NCBI GenBank assembly: GCA_021792455.1
Contig: JAJYUP010000002.1
Location: 19,040-83,039, forward strand
Origin: Actinomycetes bacterium
Lineage (GTDB): Bacteria; Actinomycetota; Thermoleophilia; Solirubrobacterales; Solirubrobacteraceae
Direction of reading: 5' to 3'
Length of the DNA stretch: 64,000 nt
The notes beneath the pieces are model-generated. The model ran no database searches, was not told the DNA's origin, and saw only the letters and a program-made list of their open reading frames with translations. A program made the translations under genes and the position numbers. Below are positions 23,614 through 31,628 of the stretch, piece by piece (positions within the stretch are counted from its first letter, which is position 1; every line of letters begins with the position of its first letter).

Positions 23614-24780
23614 ATGGACCTGCTCGAGTATCAAGGCAAGCAGCTGTTCAGGGCTCATGGCCTCGCCGTCTCTGAGGGCAGGGCTGCGGACACCGTCGAG
23701 GACGCCGTCGCCGCCGCCGATGCGATCGGATACCCGGTCGTCGTGAAGGCCCAAGTGCTCATCGGCGGTCGCGGGAAGGCGGGCGGCGTCAAGCTCGCCA
23801 GCAGCGCCGAGGAGGCGAGACAGCACGCCTCGAAGATCCTTGGCATGGACATAAGGGGACACACAGTCCACACGCTGTGGATCGAGCACGCCTCGGAGAT
23901 CGCCTCTGAGTACTACGCAGCGGTGCTGCTCGACCGCTCGGCGAAGCAGCCGCTCGTGATGTTCAGCACCGAGGGCGGCGTCGAGATCGAGCAGATCGCA
24001 AAGCAGACACCAGAGAGGCTCATCCGCCACCACGTCGACTACCTCGAGGGACTCAGCAGAGCGGAGTCGCTGCAGATCGCGACGGAGGGCGGCGCCGAGG
24101 AGGACGTGCGCGAGGGCGTAGCAGACGCGCTGCTCGCCCTTTATGAGGTCTGGCGGCAGGAGGACGCGACCCTCGCAGAGATCAACCCCTTGATCGTCAC
24201 GCCAGACCGGCAGGTGAAGGCACTCGACGCGAAGGTCTCGCTCGACGGCAATGCGCTTTACCGCCACCCTGACCACGCAAGCCTGTCTGACAGCCGCAAC
24301 GAAGACCCAATCGAGCGGAAGGCGAAAGAACAGGGGGTCCAGTACGTCAAGCTCGACGGCGACATCGGCATCCTTGGCAACGGCGCAGGTCTCGTGATGT
24401 CCACTCTCGACGTCGTTGCGCAGGCTGGCGGCAAACCCGCGAACTTCCTCGACGCAGGGGGCGGGTCCGACGCCGAGAAGATCAAGCAGGCGGTCGAGAT
24501 CATCCTCGCCAACGACGCAGTGAAAGCGGTCCTCTTCAACATCTTCGGCGGCATCACGAGGTGCGACGAGGTCGCGAGGGGGCTCATCGGAGCGTTTGAG
24601 GAGATGGGCCCAGCGATCTCAGTTCCGTTCGTCGTTCGACTCGACGGCACGAACGATGAGGACGGACGCAGGCTCATCGAGCAGGCGGCGCTGCCAAATG
24701 TGCACCCAGCGAAGACGATGAACGAAGCTGCAGAGAAGGTCGTGGCACTCGCCGCGGCGCAGAGCGGGAGGCAGGTCTGA
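23614..24780 (+). CDS. sucC: Succinate-CoA ligase (ADP-forming) beta subunit
   Basis: ATP-grasp subunit of the TCA enzyme interconverting succinyl-CoA and succinate. It begins '[17 protein letters not shown]' and contains '[22 protein letters not shown]', 'EINPLIVTP', '[20 protein letters not shown]', '[14 protein letters not shown]' and '[14 protein letters not shown]'. At 388 residues it is canonical. ATG 23614 is chosen over the track start; TAGAGT lies 10 nt upstream. The stop overlaps the sucD start by one base. It can use succinyl-CoA made by the acyl-CoA mutase at 7921. Confidence 0.96.
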   Translation: MDLLEYQGKQLFRAHGLAVSEGRAADTVEDAVAAADAIGYPVVVKAQVLIGGRGKAGGVKLASSAEEARQHASKILGMDIRGHTVHTLWIEHASEIASEYYAAVLLDRSAKQPLVMFSTEGGVEIEQIAKQTPERLIRHHVDYLEGLSRAESLQIATEGGAEEDVREGVADALLALYEVWRQEDATLAEINPLIVTPDRQVKALDAKVSLDGNALYRHPDHASLSDSRNEDPIERKAKEQGVQYVKLDGDIGILGNGAGLVMSTLDVVAQAGGKPANFLDAGGGSDAEKIKQAVEIILANDAVKAVLFNIFGGITRCDEVARGLIGAFEEMGPAISVPFVVRLDGTNDEDGRRLIEQAALPNVHPAKTMNEAAEKVVALAAAQSGRQV

Positions 24781-25688
24781 TGTCCGTTCTCGTCGACAGC
24801 AGCACCCGCCTCGCCGTCGCTGGCATCACCGGCCGTGAGGGGTCTTTTCACACGCTCAACAACAGGCGGTACGGCACGAACGTGGTCGGCGGGGTGACCC
24901 CTGGCAAGGGCGGCCAGGACGTCGAGGGCATCCCCGTCTTCGACAGCTGGGCTGAAGCCGTTGCGCAGACGCAGCCGAACACGGCGATGATCTTCGTCCC
25001 TCCGCGTTTTGCAGCAGATTCGATCCTCGAGGCGGCCGATGCGGGCATAGAGCTGATCGTCGCGATCACAGAGGGCATCCCCGCCCATGACGAGCTGCGC
25101 GTCTACAACACGCTGCAGCGCCACCGGGAAGACGGGCACCGCGCACGCCTCGTCGGGCCGAACTGTCCTGGGATCCTCTCGCCTGGCAAGGCGAACGTCG
25201 GGATCATCCCCGCCTCGTTCTTCAAGGAGGGCAACGTCGGTGTCGTCTCGAGGTCTGGCACGCTCACCTACCAGATCGGAAACGAGATCGCCCAGGCGGG
25301 GTTCGGCAACAGCACGATCGTCGGCATCGGCGGCGATCCTGTGCCTGGATCCTCCTTTGTCGACATCCTGCAGCTTTTCGAGCAGGACGACGAGACGGAG
25401 CTCATCGTGCTCTCAGGAGAGATCGGCGGCTCCGCGGAGGAGGAGGCAGCGGACTACATCGAGCAGTTCGTCACAAAGCCGGTCGTCGCCTACATCGCCG
25501 GCTTCACGGCGCCGCCTGGCAAGCAGATGGGACACGCAGGCGCGATCGTGTCTGGCTCCTCTGGCACCGCGGCCGCAAAGGCGGAGGCCCTCGAAGCAAA
25601 GGGGGTCCGTGTGGGTCGCACGCCGACGGAAGTCGCAGCGATCGCCGTCGAGATGCTTGGCGTCGCGCCGCAGTCGCGAGTACTCTGA
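24780..25688 (+). CDS. sucD: Succinate-CoA ligase alpha subunit
   Basis: CoA-binding and phosphohistidine subunit. '[14 protein letters not shown]', '[10 protein letters not shown]', '[19 protein letters not shown]', '[16 protein letters not shown]' and the active-site His region '[22 protein letters not shown]' are all present. At 302 residues it is canonical. The one-base overlap (TGATG) with sucC indicates coupling. Confidence 0.96.
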   Translation: MSVLVDSSTRLAVAGITGREGSFHTLNNRRYGTNVVGGVTPGKGGQDVEGIPVFDSWAEAVAQTQPNTAMIFVPPRFAADSILEAADAGIELIVAITEGIPAHDELRVYNTLQRHREDGHRARLVGPNCPGILSPGKANVGIIPASFFKEGNVGVVSRSGTLTYQIGNEIAQAGFGNSTIVGIGGDPVPGSSFVDILQLFEQDDETELIVLSGEIGGSAEEEAADYIEQFVTKPVVAYIAGFTAPPGKQMGHAGAIVSGSSGTAAAKAEALEAKGVRVGRTPTEVAAIAVEMLGVAPQSRVL

Positions 25689-25692
25689 CAGC

Positions 25693-26214
25693 GTGGATGC
25701 TGAGGTATCGCGGACGCTCGCTGAGCTGGAGCGCAAGCTGCGCGAGCTCGAGCGCGTACTCTCCGTCGAGGCGGGCAGGCAGTCTCACGAAGCAGGCGGC
25801 CGCCCGGAGACGGGCTTGCCTCGCGAGGACCTCTCGGCGCATCGGCACAGCGACGAGGTCGCTGAATCGCAGCCGCATGCGCGCCTCGTCGACGAGAGTG
25901 TCGCGATCGGTGAAGATCTTCCCCCACCTCGCCCTCGCAGCAGCGACCCAGACGCCTCCGCCTGGGAACGCGGTGGGAGCGATCAGGCGCCCTCAGCAGC
26001 CGCACCGCGACCACTCTCGGAGCCTGCGCAGGAGTCGCCCTCGACAGCGGAGCAGCCGCCCCGAGACGAAGTGATCGAGCTTCAGCAGCTCGTTCACTTC
26101 AGAGAGAGGCTGCAGAGCACGATGCAGCAGCTGATAGACGAGTACACGGCGATCATCACGCTCCGCAAGTCAAGCGAGCGCACCGATCAGCACGGGCAGT
26201 CTCGGCACCCATGA
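25693..26214 (+). CDS. Coiled-coil protein of unknown function
   Basis: 173 residues. Residues ~5-27 ('SRTLAELERKLRELERVLSVEA') form a strong heptad coiled coil. A long Pro/Ser/Asp-rich acidic middle follows, then a second helix near the end ('ELQQLVHFRERLQSTMQQLIDEYTAIITL'). There is no enzyme motif. The track lists this as part of a longer ORF from 25087; I choose GTG 25693 because TACTCT lies 6 nt upstream and the upstream part is antiframe to sucD. It may be a scaffold or division-associated protein, which is speculative. Confidence 0.6.
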   Translation: MDAEVSRTLAELERKLRELERVLSVEAGRQSHEAGGRPETGLPREDLSAHRHSDEVAESQPHARLVDESVAIGEDLPPPRPRSSDPDASAWERGGSDQAPSAAAPRPLSEPAQESPSTAEQPPRDEVIELQQLVHFRERLQSTMQQLIDEYTAIITLRKSSERTDQHGQSRHP

Positions 26215-26296
26215 GCAGGATCAGGGCGGGGGACCCTCAGCAGGGCGGGCAGCCAGCCGGCGAGCATGATCAGCCCGACCTATAAGCTTCGCCCTC

Positions 26297-27382
26297 ATGC
26301 CTCCTGTGAGCACGATCTCCTTCGCGCGCGGTGCGCCTTCGCTCGACATAATCGACGTTGCTGGGCTCAGGGCTGCCGCGCAGAGAGCGTTTGACAGCGA
26401 TCCTGGTGGTGCGACCGCGTACGGGACCTCTGTCGGCTATGGACGCCTGCGAGCCTGGGTGGCCGACACGCATGGAGTCGAGCCGGACAGAGTCATCGTC
26501 ACGAACGGCTCGATGCAGGCAGACGCGTTCCTCTTCGAGCATCTCGTCAGGCCCAGCGACGATGTCATCGTCGAGCGACCGACATACGACCGGACACTGC
26601 TCTCGCTGCGCAGCAGACAGGCGAATGTTCGCGCGGTCGAGCTCGAGCGGGACGGCATCGACATCACCGAGCTCACGCGCCTCGTGCAGGGCGGGACCAA
26701 GCCGAAGCTTGCGCACATCATTCCGAACTTCCAGAACCCAGCCGGCTACACGATGTCGCTGCAGAAGCGCAGGCAGCTCGTCTCGCTCGCCTCGCAGCAC
26801 GACTTCCTCATCTTCGAGGACGACCCCTATGTCGCCCTGCGCTTCAGCGGCGAGCCGCTGCCAAGCATGCTCTCCATGGACGAAGAGCGAGTGCTGTATG
26901 CATCATCCTTCTCGAAGACAGTCTGCCCAGGCATCAGGGTCGGATACCTCATCGGCCCACCAGAGCACATCGCCGCAATCGCCCAGATTGCGACGAACAC
27001 GTACATATCACCCAACATGGTCGCCCAGGCGATCGTCTATGAGTTCTGCGCCTCAGGGGCACTCGAGCGCTCGATTGAGACCGTGAAGACGGCACTCGCA
27101 GAACGCGCGGAGTGTCTCTGCGACACGCTCAGCAGAGAGCTGCCTGAGGCGAGCTTCACGGCGCCTCAGGGCGGCTACTTCATGTGGGTCGTGCTGCCTG
27201 AGGGCACCAACGTCGACGCGCTGCAAGCGATCGCTGCAACCAGAGGGGTTGCGTTCGTGAAGGGAGGCGACTTCCTGCTCGAGGGCGGCGAGAACGCTCT
27301 GAGGCTCGCCTACTCAGGAGTCACCGTCGAGCAGATCGCCACTGGCGTGAAGCGACTCGCCGAGGCCTACCACTCCCTCTGA
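26297..27382 (+). CDS. PLP-dependent aminotransferase, class I/II (LysN/2-aminoadipate type)
   Basis: Fold-type I aminotransferase. 'AYGTSVGYGRLRAWVADTHG', 'IIPNFQNPAGYTMSLQKR', 'LIFEDDPYVALRFSG' and the PLP lysine in 'YASSFSKTVCPGIRVGYL' match the family that includes LysN/2-aminoadipate and aromatic transaminases and the C-terminal half of MocR regulators. No DNA-binding domain is attached. 361 residues. ATG 26297 is preceded by TAAGCT with 8 nt spacing (leaderless). The amino donor is unknown. Confidence 0.85.
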   Translation: MPPVSTISFARGAPSLDIIDVAGLRAAAQRAFDSDPGGATAYGTSVGYGRLRAWVADTHGVEPDRVIVTNGSMQADAFLFEHLVRPSDDVIVERPTYDRTLLSLRSRQANVRAVELERDGIDITELTRLVQGGTKPKLAHIIPNFQNPAGYTMSLQKRRQLVSLASQHDFLIFEDDPYVALRFSGEPLPSMLSMDEERVLYASSFSKTVCPGIRVGYLIGPPEHIAAIAQIATNTYISPNMVAQAIVYEFCASGALERSIETVKTALAERAECLCDTLSRELPEASFTAPQGGYFMWVVLPEGTNVDALQAIAATRGVAFVKGGDFLLEGGENALRLAYSGVTVEQIATGVKRLAEAYHSL

Positions 27383-27437
27383 TCCGCCCCTGAGCCGCGG
27401 TCGACGTTCAATCGATCTGCAGCCGGATCCGCGTGCT

Positions 27438-27509
27438 GCCGGCGCGCAAACCTCGGGCTGCCGCCTTGCCGGCGCGCAAACCTCGGGCTGCCGCCTTGCC
27501 GGCGCGCAA
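27438..27509. repeat. 30-bp tandem repeat, 2.4 copies
   Basis: Units at 27438-27467 and 27468-27497 are identical (beginning GCCGGCGCGCAAACCTCGGG), with 12 bp of a third. It lies in the convergent gap between the aminotransferase and the DtxR/MntR gene. Confidence 0.85.
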
Positions 27510-27574
27510 CGCCGCGGCCGCTGACAGCAGGATTGGCGTATGAGCGCCCGCCGACTCCGCGGGTCGCCTCGCTC

Positions 27575-28288
27575 TCAGCGACCGTAGCGTTGACCGAGCA
27601 CCAGCTGATCTGGCAGCGCGGTGCGCGGAGGCGGGGAGGGATCGGCGATCACGGAGACCGTCTCCGCGACGCTCCGAGTCACTTCGCAGCGCACGCCATC
27701 GTTCGTCTCGATTGCGACGCTCTGCTCGTCGCGACGCGCGACCGTGCCCTTCAACCCCGGCTCGATGCCAGACTCCTTCAGGTAGTGCAGCAGATCCTCC
27801 GCCTCGTTCTCGAAGCGAAGGATCTTCACGCTCGCGCCGACCTCGACGTCAGCGAGCGGGACGCCCTGCACTCTGTCGCCTGCAACGATCGCATGGCCGT
27901 GCGGGCAGGTCTTCGCGTCGCCGATCGCAGCCATCATCCTTGCTTCGAGCACCGGCGACATCGCGTGCTCGAGCCGCTCCGCCTCCTCATGAACCTCATC
28001 CCACGGGATCGCAAGCACGTCGGTGAGGAAGCGCTCGATGAGCCGATGGCGGCGGACGACGCTTTCAGCGTAGGTCGCGCCAGGGGGGGTGAAAGAGATC
28101 ACCCTGCTTGAGCTGCGGGTGATGTAGCCGTCCTTCTCGAGACGGCCGATCATCTCGTGAACCGTCGGCGCCGACAGCTGCATCGCGCGAGCGACATTCG
28201 CCGCAGTCATCGGCAGACCAGCCTCGCGCAGCCAGAACAGGCTCTGGAGGTACTCCTCCTCCGCTGCTGTTGCGCCCTCGTTTGGCAT
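27575..28288 (-). CDS. DtxR/MntR-family metal-dependent repressor with FeoA-like C-terminus
   Basis: N-terminal winged helix ('AAEEEYLQSLFWL...MTAANVARAMQLSAPTVHEMIGRLEKDGYI'), a dimerisation/metal domain ('RRHRLIERFLTDVLAIPWDEVHEEAERLEHAMS'), and a C-terminal SH3/FeoA-like domain ('VGASVKILRFENEAEDLLHYLKESGIEPG'). At the position of DtxR/IdeR Cys102 it has Glu ('HEEAERLEH'), the residue MntR uses, which hints at Mn(II). The FeoA-like domain, however, is more IdeR-like. ATG 28288 has TAGCAT 7 nt upstream, so the longer track ORF is not used. Target genes are not evident nearby. Confidence 0.85.
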   Translation of the reverse strand: MPNEGATAAEEEYLQSLFWLREAGLPMTAANVARAMQLSAPTVHEMIGRLEKDGYITRSSSRVISFTPPGATYAESVVRRHRLIERFLTDVLAIPWDEVHEEAERLEHAMSPVLEARMMAAIGDAKTCPHGHAIVAGDRVQGVPLADVEVGASVKILRFENEAEDLLHYLKESGIEPGLKGTVARRDEQSVAIETNDGVRCEVTRSVAETVSVIADPSPPPRTALPDQLVLGQRYGR

Positions 28289-28345
28289 TGCAAGCATGCT
28301 AGACGACGGTCGCCCCTCCAACAGCGGTAGCGTGCGGCGGCGAGG

Positions 28346-28822
28346 ATGGCAGTCGCCGCTGAGCCGAAGATCCCTACGCGCGCGCTGATCGTCTCCGAGG
28401 CGTTCGGTGAAAAGCTCTCCGCAGAGAGGGTTGCGACGCTCCTTGCCGCAGGCATCTCAGACCGCCGACAGGTCGATCCAGACCTCGCCGGCCACCGCAG
28501 CCTGAAGCTCCACCCGCAGCTCGAGCCGGAGCCATGCCCAATTGCGAGCAGCGACGATCTCGCGGGCTGCTTCGCAAGGATGAGATCCGCACGCGCCCTC
28601 ATCATCGCGGTGCCCAGTCTCGATGAGGCGACGATGCTTGGCAGCACCGCCTTCGAGCTCGGAAGCGAGGCGCGTCAGAGAGGCGTTCCATGCTTCGCCG
28701 TCACCGCCCACAACGGCCTGCCCCCATTCGACGCGAGGATCCTCGATCTGCAGGCCATCCTTCAGGCCGCCTCGGATCGAGCGCTGCGACACGCTGGACG
28801 AAGGCTCGCCGAGATGATCTGA
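28346..28822 (+). CDS. Miniature glycerate-kinase-like protein
   Basis: 158 residues with two segments that resemble glycerate kinase (GckA/GlxK family, about 370 aa). The N-terminal 'ALIVSEAFGEKLSAERVATLLAAGI' parallels the family's 'PDSFKGSLSA..VA..IA.G'. The C-terminal 'ALIIAVPSLDEATMLGSTAFELGSEARQRGVPCFAV' parallels the 'GEGRLD..T..GK....VA..A...GVP' block. The ~200 residues between are missing, and the catalytic 'GEGRLD' reads 'AVPSLD'. It is therefore probably not an active kinase. Upstream TAGCGT is 12 nt from the ATG. Confidence 0.5.
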   Translation: MAVAAEPKIPTRALIVSEAFGEKLSAERVATLLAAGISDRRQVDPDLAGHRSLKLHPQLEPEPCPIASSDDLAGCFARMRSARALIIAVPSLDEATMLGSTAFELGSEARQRGVPCFAVTAHNGLPPFDARILDLQAILQAASDRALRHAGRRLAEMI

Positions 28823-28871
28823 GGCGCCCAGGCGCTGCTGCGCGGCGGTACGGGCCCTTCGATCTCTGCCC

Positions 28872-29046
28872 TCAACCTTTTCCTGACACTGCGCAAACCC
28901 CGGCTGTGGCGGTGTGGGGTAGGGCGTGACCATGCGGTACGTCGGCTGGATGTCGTGGCGGCTGTTGAGGCGAAGCTCGGCGATGAGAAGGCGTAGGAGC
29001 GCCTTGGCTTGCTTGGGCTCGCCGTCGGCGCGGTCGGCTTCGAGTT
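28872..29046 (-). pseudogene. C-terminal fragment of a serine recombinase (remnant)
   Basis: In one minus frame, 'EPKQAKALLRLLIAELRLNS' and 'DIQPTYRMVTP' resemble the C-terminal tail of large serine recombinases found in actinobacteria. No catalytic domain, start or frame continuity remains. It lies just downstream of the IS3 remnant and probably marks a former mobile-element hotspot. Identification is by pattern only. Confidence 0.4.
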
Positions 29047-29060
29047 GACCGGGGAGCGCA

Positions 29061-29522
29061 TCCCAGCGTGCTGTGAAGCCTGACCGGGTTGCAGAACCCC
29101 TCGATGCACTCGAAGATCGCAGAGCGCAGCTCGGCCCTTGTGGCCCGGCCGCCCGGCGGCGCGTGGTGCAGCGGCCTCTCCCTCGGCAGGGTCGCGGAGA
29201 GCGTCTGCGCGACGGCGTTCGCACAACAGGTTCCGACCGCGCCCGTCGACCGGGCGATCCCGGCGTCGTGGCAGGCCTGGCCGAACCTCAGCCCGATGAG
29301 CTGCCCACCTTGGTCGGCGTGATGAATCGTCCCGGCGTCGGGCTTGCGGGCCGCCACCGCCATGCTGAGCGCGTCTGTGACGAGCTCCTGGCGCACCCAG
29401 CTGCGCAACGACTGCCGCGAGATCCCCAACGACTCGGCGAGGTCCGGGATCGAGCGCCGCTGACAAACCAGCCCTACCGCCTCACGCCGGAGATCCCCCG
29501 GATACGGCGGCTTCGATGTCAG
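29061..29522 (-). pseudogene. IS3-family transposase remnant with internal deletion
   Basis: In a single frame, an OrfA-like N-terminus ('PPYPGDLRREAVGLV...DLAESLGISRQSLRSWVRQ') runs directly into the C-terminal half of OrfB ('DALSMAVAARKPDAGTIHHADQGGQ', 'ELRSAIFECIEGFCNPVRLHSTLG'). The end of OrfA and the first half of OrfB, including the first catalytic Asp, are deleted. The usual 'DNA.AES' reads 'CANAVAQT', and no start codon remains. It cannot be an active transposase. The frame breaks after 'HSTLG' (29061). Clear terminal inverted repeats were not found. Confidence 0.75.
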
Positions 29523-29856
29523 TTCTCCAGTCCATCGCTGGTTGGATGCGGTCGTGCACGCCGCCGAGCTGCGCGCGCTCCTCGCTGCTTGGCGCGATCT
29601 GGGCGGCGCACAGAGCGTACACGCCGGTGACCTTGACGTGGCTGAGGCGGACGCGCACGGTCGCCTCCTGTGGTTCGCGCAGCGCACGCTCGGCCAGCCA
29701 TGCGGCGGCGCTCTCGCCAGCGGCGCTCGGGACTAGACGAAAGGCACCGATCGCAGTGACGAGCTCCGGAAGTGCATCGATGGCTTGCCGATCGACGCGC
29801 AGATAGGCTCGTGCGCGATCGAGAACCTCGCGTGACAGCGGCTCGGGTGAGCTCAT
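29482..29856 (-). pseudogene. Hypothetical gene truncated by the IS3 remnant
   Basis: A minus-strand ORF from ATG 29856 (TACGCT 10 nt upstream) has ordinary helical composition ('LSREVLDRARAYLRVDRQAIDALPELVTAIGAF') for about 110 residues, then runs into the IS3 remnant in another frame at about 29525 and stops at 29482. It looks like a chromosomal gene cut by the insertion. Family unknown. Confidence 0.5.
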
Positions 29857-30001
29857 GGCGGCACAGAGCGTACCCGCTGCCCCGCGTCGCGACGGTGGGG
29901 CTGAACGCTCAGCGGCTCCGTCCGCACCACCACGGGGTTTGCACAACGTACGGCCCTGTCCAAGCGCAAGCAGCCCGTGGACCGCTAGGCTCGCTCCCCA
30001 A

Positions 30002-31096
30002 ATGCACGCCGGAGAGAGCACTCCATCGAGGACGCGGTCGCTGCCGAGCCCTGGAGCGCGCCGGGCGAGCGTCATCGGTGCAGGCTCGTTTGGCACAGCG
30101 CTCGCGGTGCTTCTCGCAAGGGCAGGACTGCGGACGACACTGCAGCCGAGAACGGCAGAGCAGAGCGCAGCGCTCACTGCACAGCAGCAGAACGCCGTCT
30201 ACCTTCCTGGAGTCGAGCTGCCTCCGCAGTTGCGGATAGAGCCTGCGTCGGAGGGCCTCGTCAGAGCGGACTACGTGTTCCTCGCCGTGCCATCGAAGGA
30301 GATCGCGTCCGTTGTCGATCTGCTCAGACGTGGTCCGCTCAGCGGCAGGAGCGCAGTCGTGTCGGTCGCGAAGGGACTCGTCCCCCCGCATGGCGATCCG
30401 CCGAGCACGGTTCTTCGCAACGCACTCAGCGGACGGGCCGTCGCCTGCATCGGCGGACCCGCCCACGCGCAGGAGATGGTCCACTCTGGCGCGGGCCTGG
30501 TCGTCGCCTCGGAGCAGGAGGAGCTCGCCAGAGAGCTTGCCCAGGTGTTCACGAGAGCAGGCGTTGTGTGCGAGGTCTCGAACGACCCGATCGGCGTCGA
30601 GCTCGCTGGCGCTGCGAAGAACGCGGCCGCGCTTGCGACTGGGGCAACGGAAGCGCAGGGACCGAACGCGGCGGGAGCGGCCGCGGGCCACATCTTCGCG
30701 GAGGTGTGGCGCTACGCTGAGCGCCTTGGAGCGCGCCCAGAGTCGATGATAGGGCTCGCAGGAACGGGCGACCTCGTCGCGACGGCGCTCGCGCGCGAGA
30801 GCCGCAACCGGCGCGCAGGCGAGCTGCTCTCTGAAGGGGTACCGGCAGCAGAGATCCCTCAGAGGATCGGCCAAGCGGTTGAGGCGCTCGAGTCCGTCCC
30901 GCTGCTCGCGAGCACCCTCGCGCGGGTCGGCATCGCCGCGCCCGTCACAACAGCGCTTGGCGCACTGATATCGGGCGAGATGCCGCTTCCTGAGTGGGTC
31001 GCCCTCGTCCGTGCGACCGTCCCGCCGCCCGCGCGTTGGCGCCGGCCTCAGCGTGGATGGCTGCGCCGCCTGCTCGCTTGGCTTTACCGCAGGTGA
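30002..31096 (+). CDS. gpsA: NAD(P)-dependent glycerol-3-phosphate dehydrogenase
   Basis: Makes sn-glycerol-3-phosphate from dihydroxyacetone phosphate for phospholipids. 'VIGAGSFGTALAVLLARAG' is the nucleotide fold, 'VSVAKGLVP' and 'IGGPAHAQEMV' are family segments, and the catalytic Lys lies in 'GVELAGAAKNAAALATG'; 'GLAGTGDLVATALARESRNRRAGELLSEG' follows. The substrate loop normally 'SGPSFA.E' is 'GGPAHAQE'. Start at ATG 30002 (TAGGCT 10 nt upstream), 364 aa. The last ~40 residues ('PPARWRRPQRGWLRRLLAWL') are a basic tail beyond the usual end. Confidence 0.92.
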   Translation: MHAGESTPSRTRSLPSPGARRASVIGAGSFGTALAVLLARAGLRTTLQPRTAEQSAALTAQQQNAVYLPGVELPPQLRIEPASEGLVRADYVFLAVPSKEIASVVDLLRRGPLSGRSAVVSVAKGLVPPHGDPPSTVLRNALSGRAVACIGGPAHAQEMVHSGAGLVVASEQEELARELAQVFTRAGVVCEVSNDPIGVELAGAAKNAAALATGATEAQGPNAAGAAAGHIFAEVWRYAERLGARPESMIGLAGTGDLVATALARESRNRRAGELLSEGVPAAEIPQRIGQAVEALESVPLLASTLARVGIAAPVTTALGALISGEMPLPEWVALVRATVPPPARWRRPQRGWLRRLLAWLYRR

Positions 31097-31127
31097 GTGC
31101 GGCAGCAGCGGCATCGGGGCGCGGTGC

Positions 31128-31442
31128 TCAGCCCACAGCCTGAGCCCTGTGCTCAGCCGCCCAGCGCACGATAGCCCCTGACCCCGTTATCACCTCGCCG
31201 CCGTCGAGCAGGAGGATCGGGACTGAGCGCTGGCCGCTCAGACGCTCGACCTCAGCGCGGTCCTCCGCCCGCGTCGGCCAGGTCCAGGGCTTTGCGCGAC
31301 CTCCCTTCACCGTCTTCATCTCATAGCTGCAGCCCGCCTCATCGAGCGCCTTCGCCGCCCGCCCGCAAGGATGCGCAAGCTGGTTGAGAGGCCCAGGCAG
31401 ACTGCCGAACGACTTGCCATGACTGCACACGTAGAGAATCAT
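31128..31442 (-). CDS. Glutaredoxin/GST N-terminal-like thioredoxin-fold protein
   Basis: 104 residues: 'MILYVCSHGKSFGS...HPCGRAAKALDEAGCSYEMKTV', then 'LSGQRSVPILLLDGGEVITGSGAIVRWA'. The cis-Pro strand (SVPILLL) and following 'GSGAI' are typical of GST N-terminal/glutaredoxin folds. The usual CxxC is a lone Cys in 'HPCGRA'. It may act on mycothiol or protein thiols; this is inference. The real start is ATG 31442 (TAACAT 7 nt upstream), not the 451-aa track ORF. An 11-bp inverted repeat overlaps its promoter and start. Confidence 0.7.
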   Translation of the reverse strand: MILYVCSHGKSFGSLPGPLNQLAHPCGRAAKALDEAGCSYEMKTVKGGRAKPWTWPTRAEDRAEVERLSGQRSVPILLLDGGEVITGSGAIVRWAAEHRAQAVG

Positions 31443-31465
31443 GTGCTTCATGTTACATGATTCTC
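31434..31465. promoter_or_regulatory. 11-bp perfect inverted repeat over promoter and start codon
   Basis: GAGAATCATGT (31434-31444) and ACATGATTCTC (31455-31465) are separated by 10 nt. The -10 element TAACAT of the minus-strand thiol protein and its ATG lie within this span. The repeat is AT-rich against the background and has the geometry of a dimeric repressor site. Confidence 0.65.
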
Positions 31466-31615
31466 CTCGGGCTGCAGCTTTACCACGCTCACGCCCAAGA
31501 CGCTTGGCACTCGCCTCCACGCTCAGGCGCTCGCTCTTCACCGCCGCATCGATCGGCCGCACCGCCCCATCGATCGGCCACACCGCGCTCTCGACCAGTC
31601 GGACACTGCCACCGC

Positions 31616-31621
31616 TATCGT
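31616..31621 (+). promoter_or_regulatory. -10 element of the MrfA-type helicase gene
   Basis: TATCGT stands 7 nt before ATG 31629, with no Shine-Dalgarno, so the transcript should be leaderless. It is used to fix the start. Confidence 0.5.
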
Positions 31622-31628
31622 TGCACCG

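Noticed and set aside
29061-29522. Programmed -1 frameshift IS3 transposase
   Set aside because: The end of OrfA and first half of OrfB are deleted and the two parts are already in one frame, so no frameshift is required and no activity is possible.
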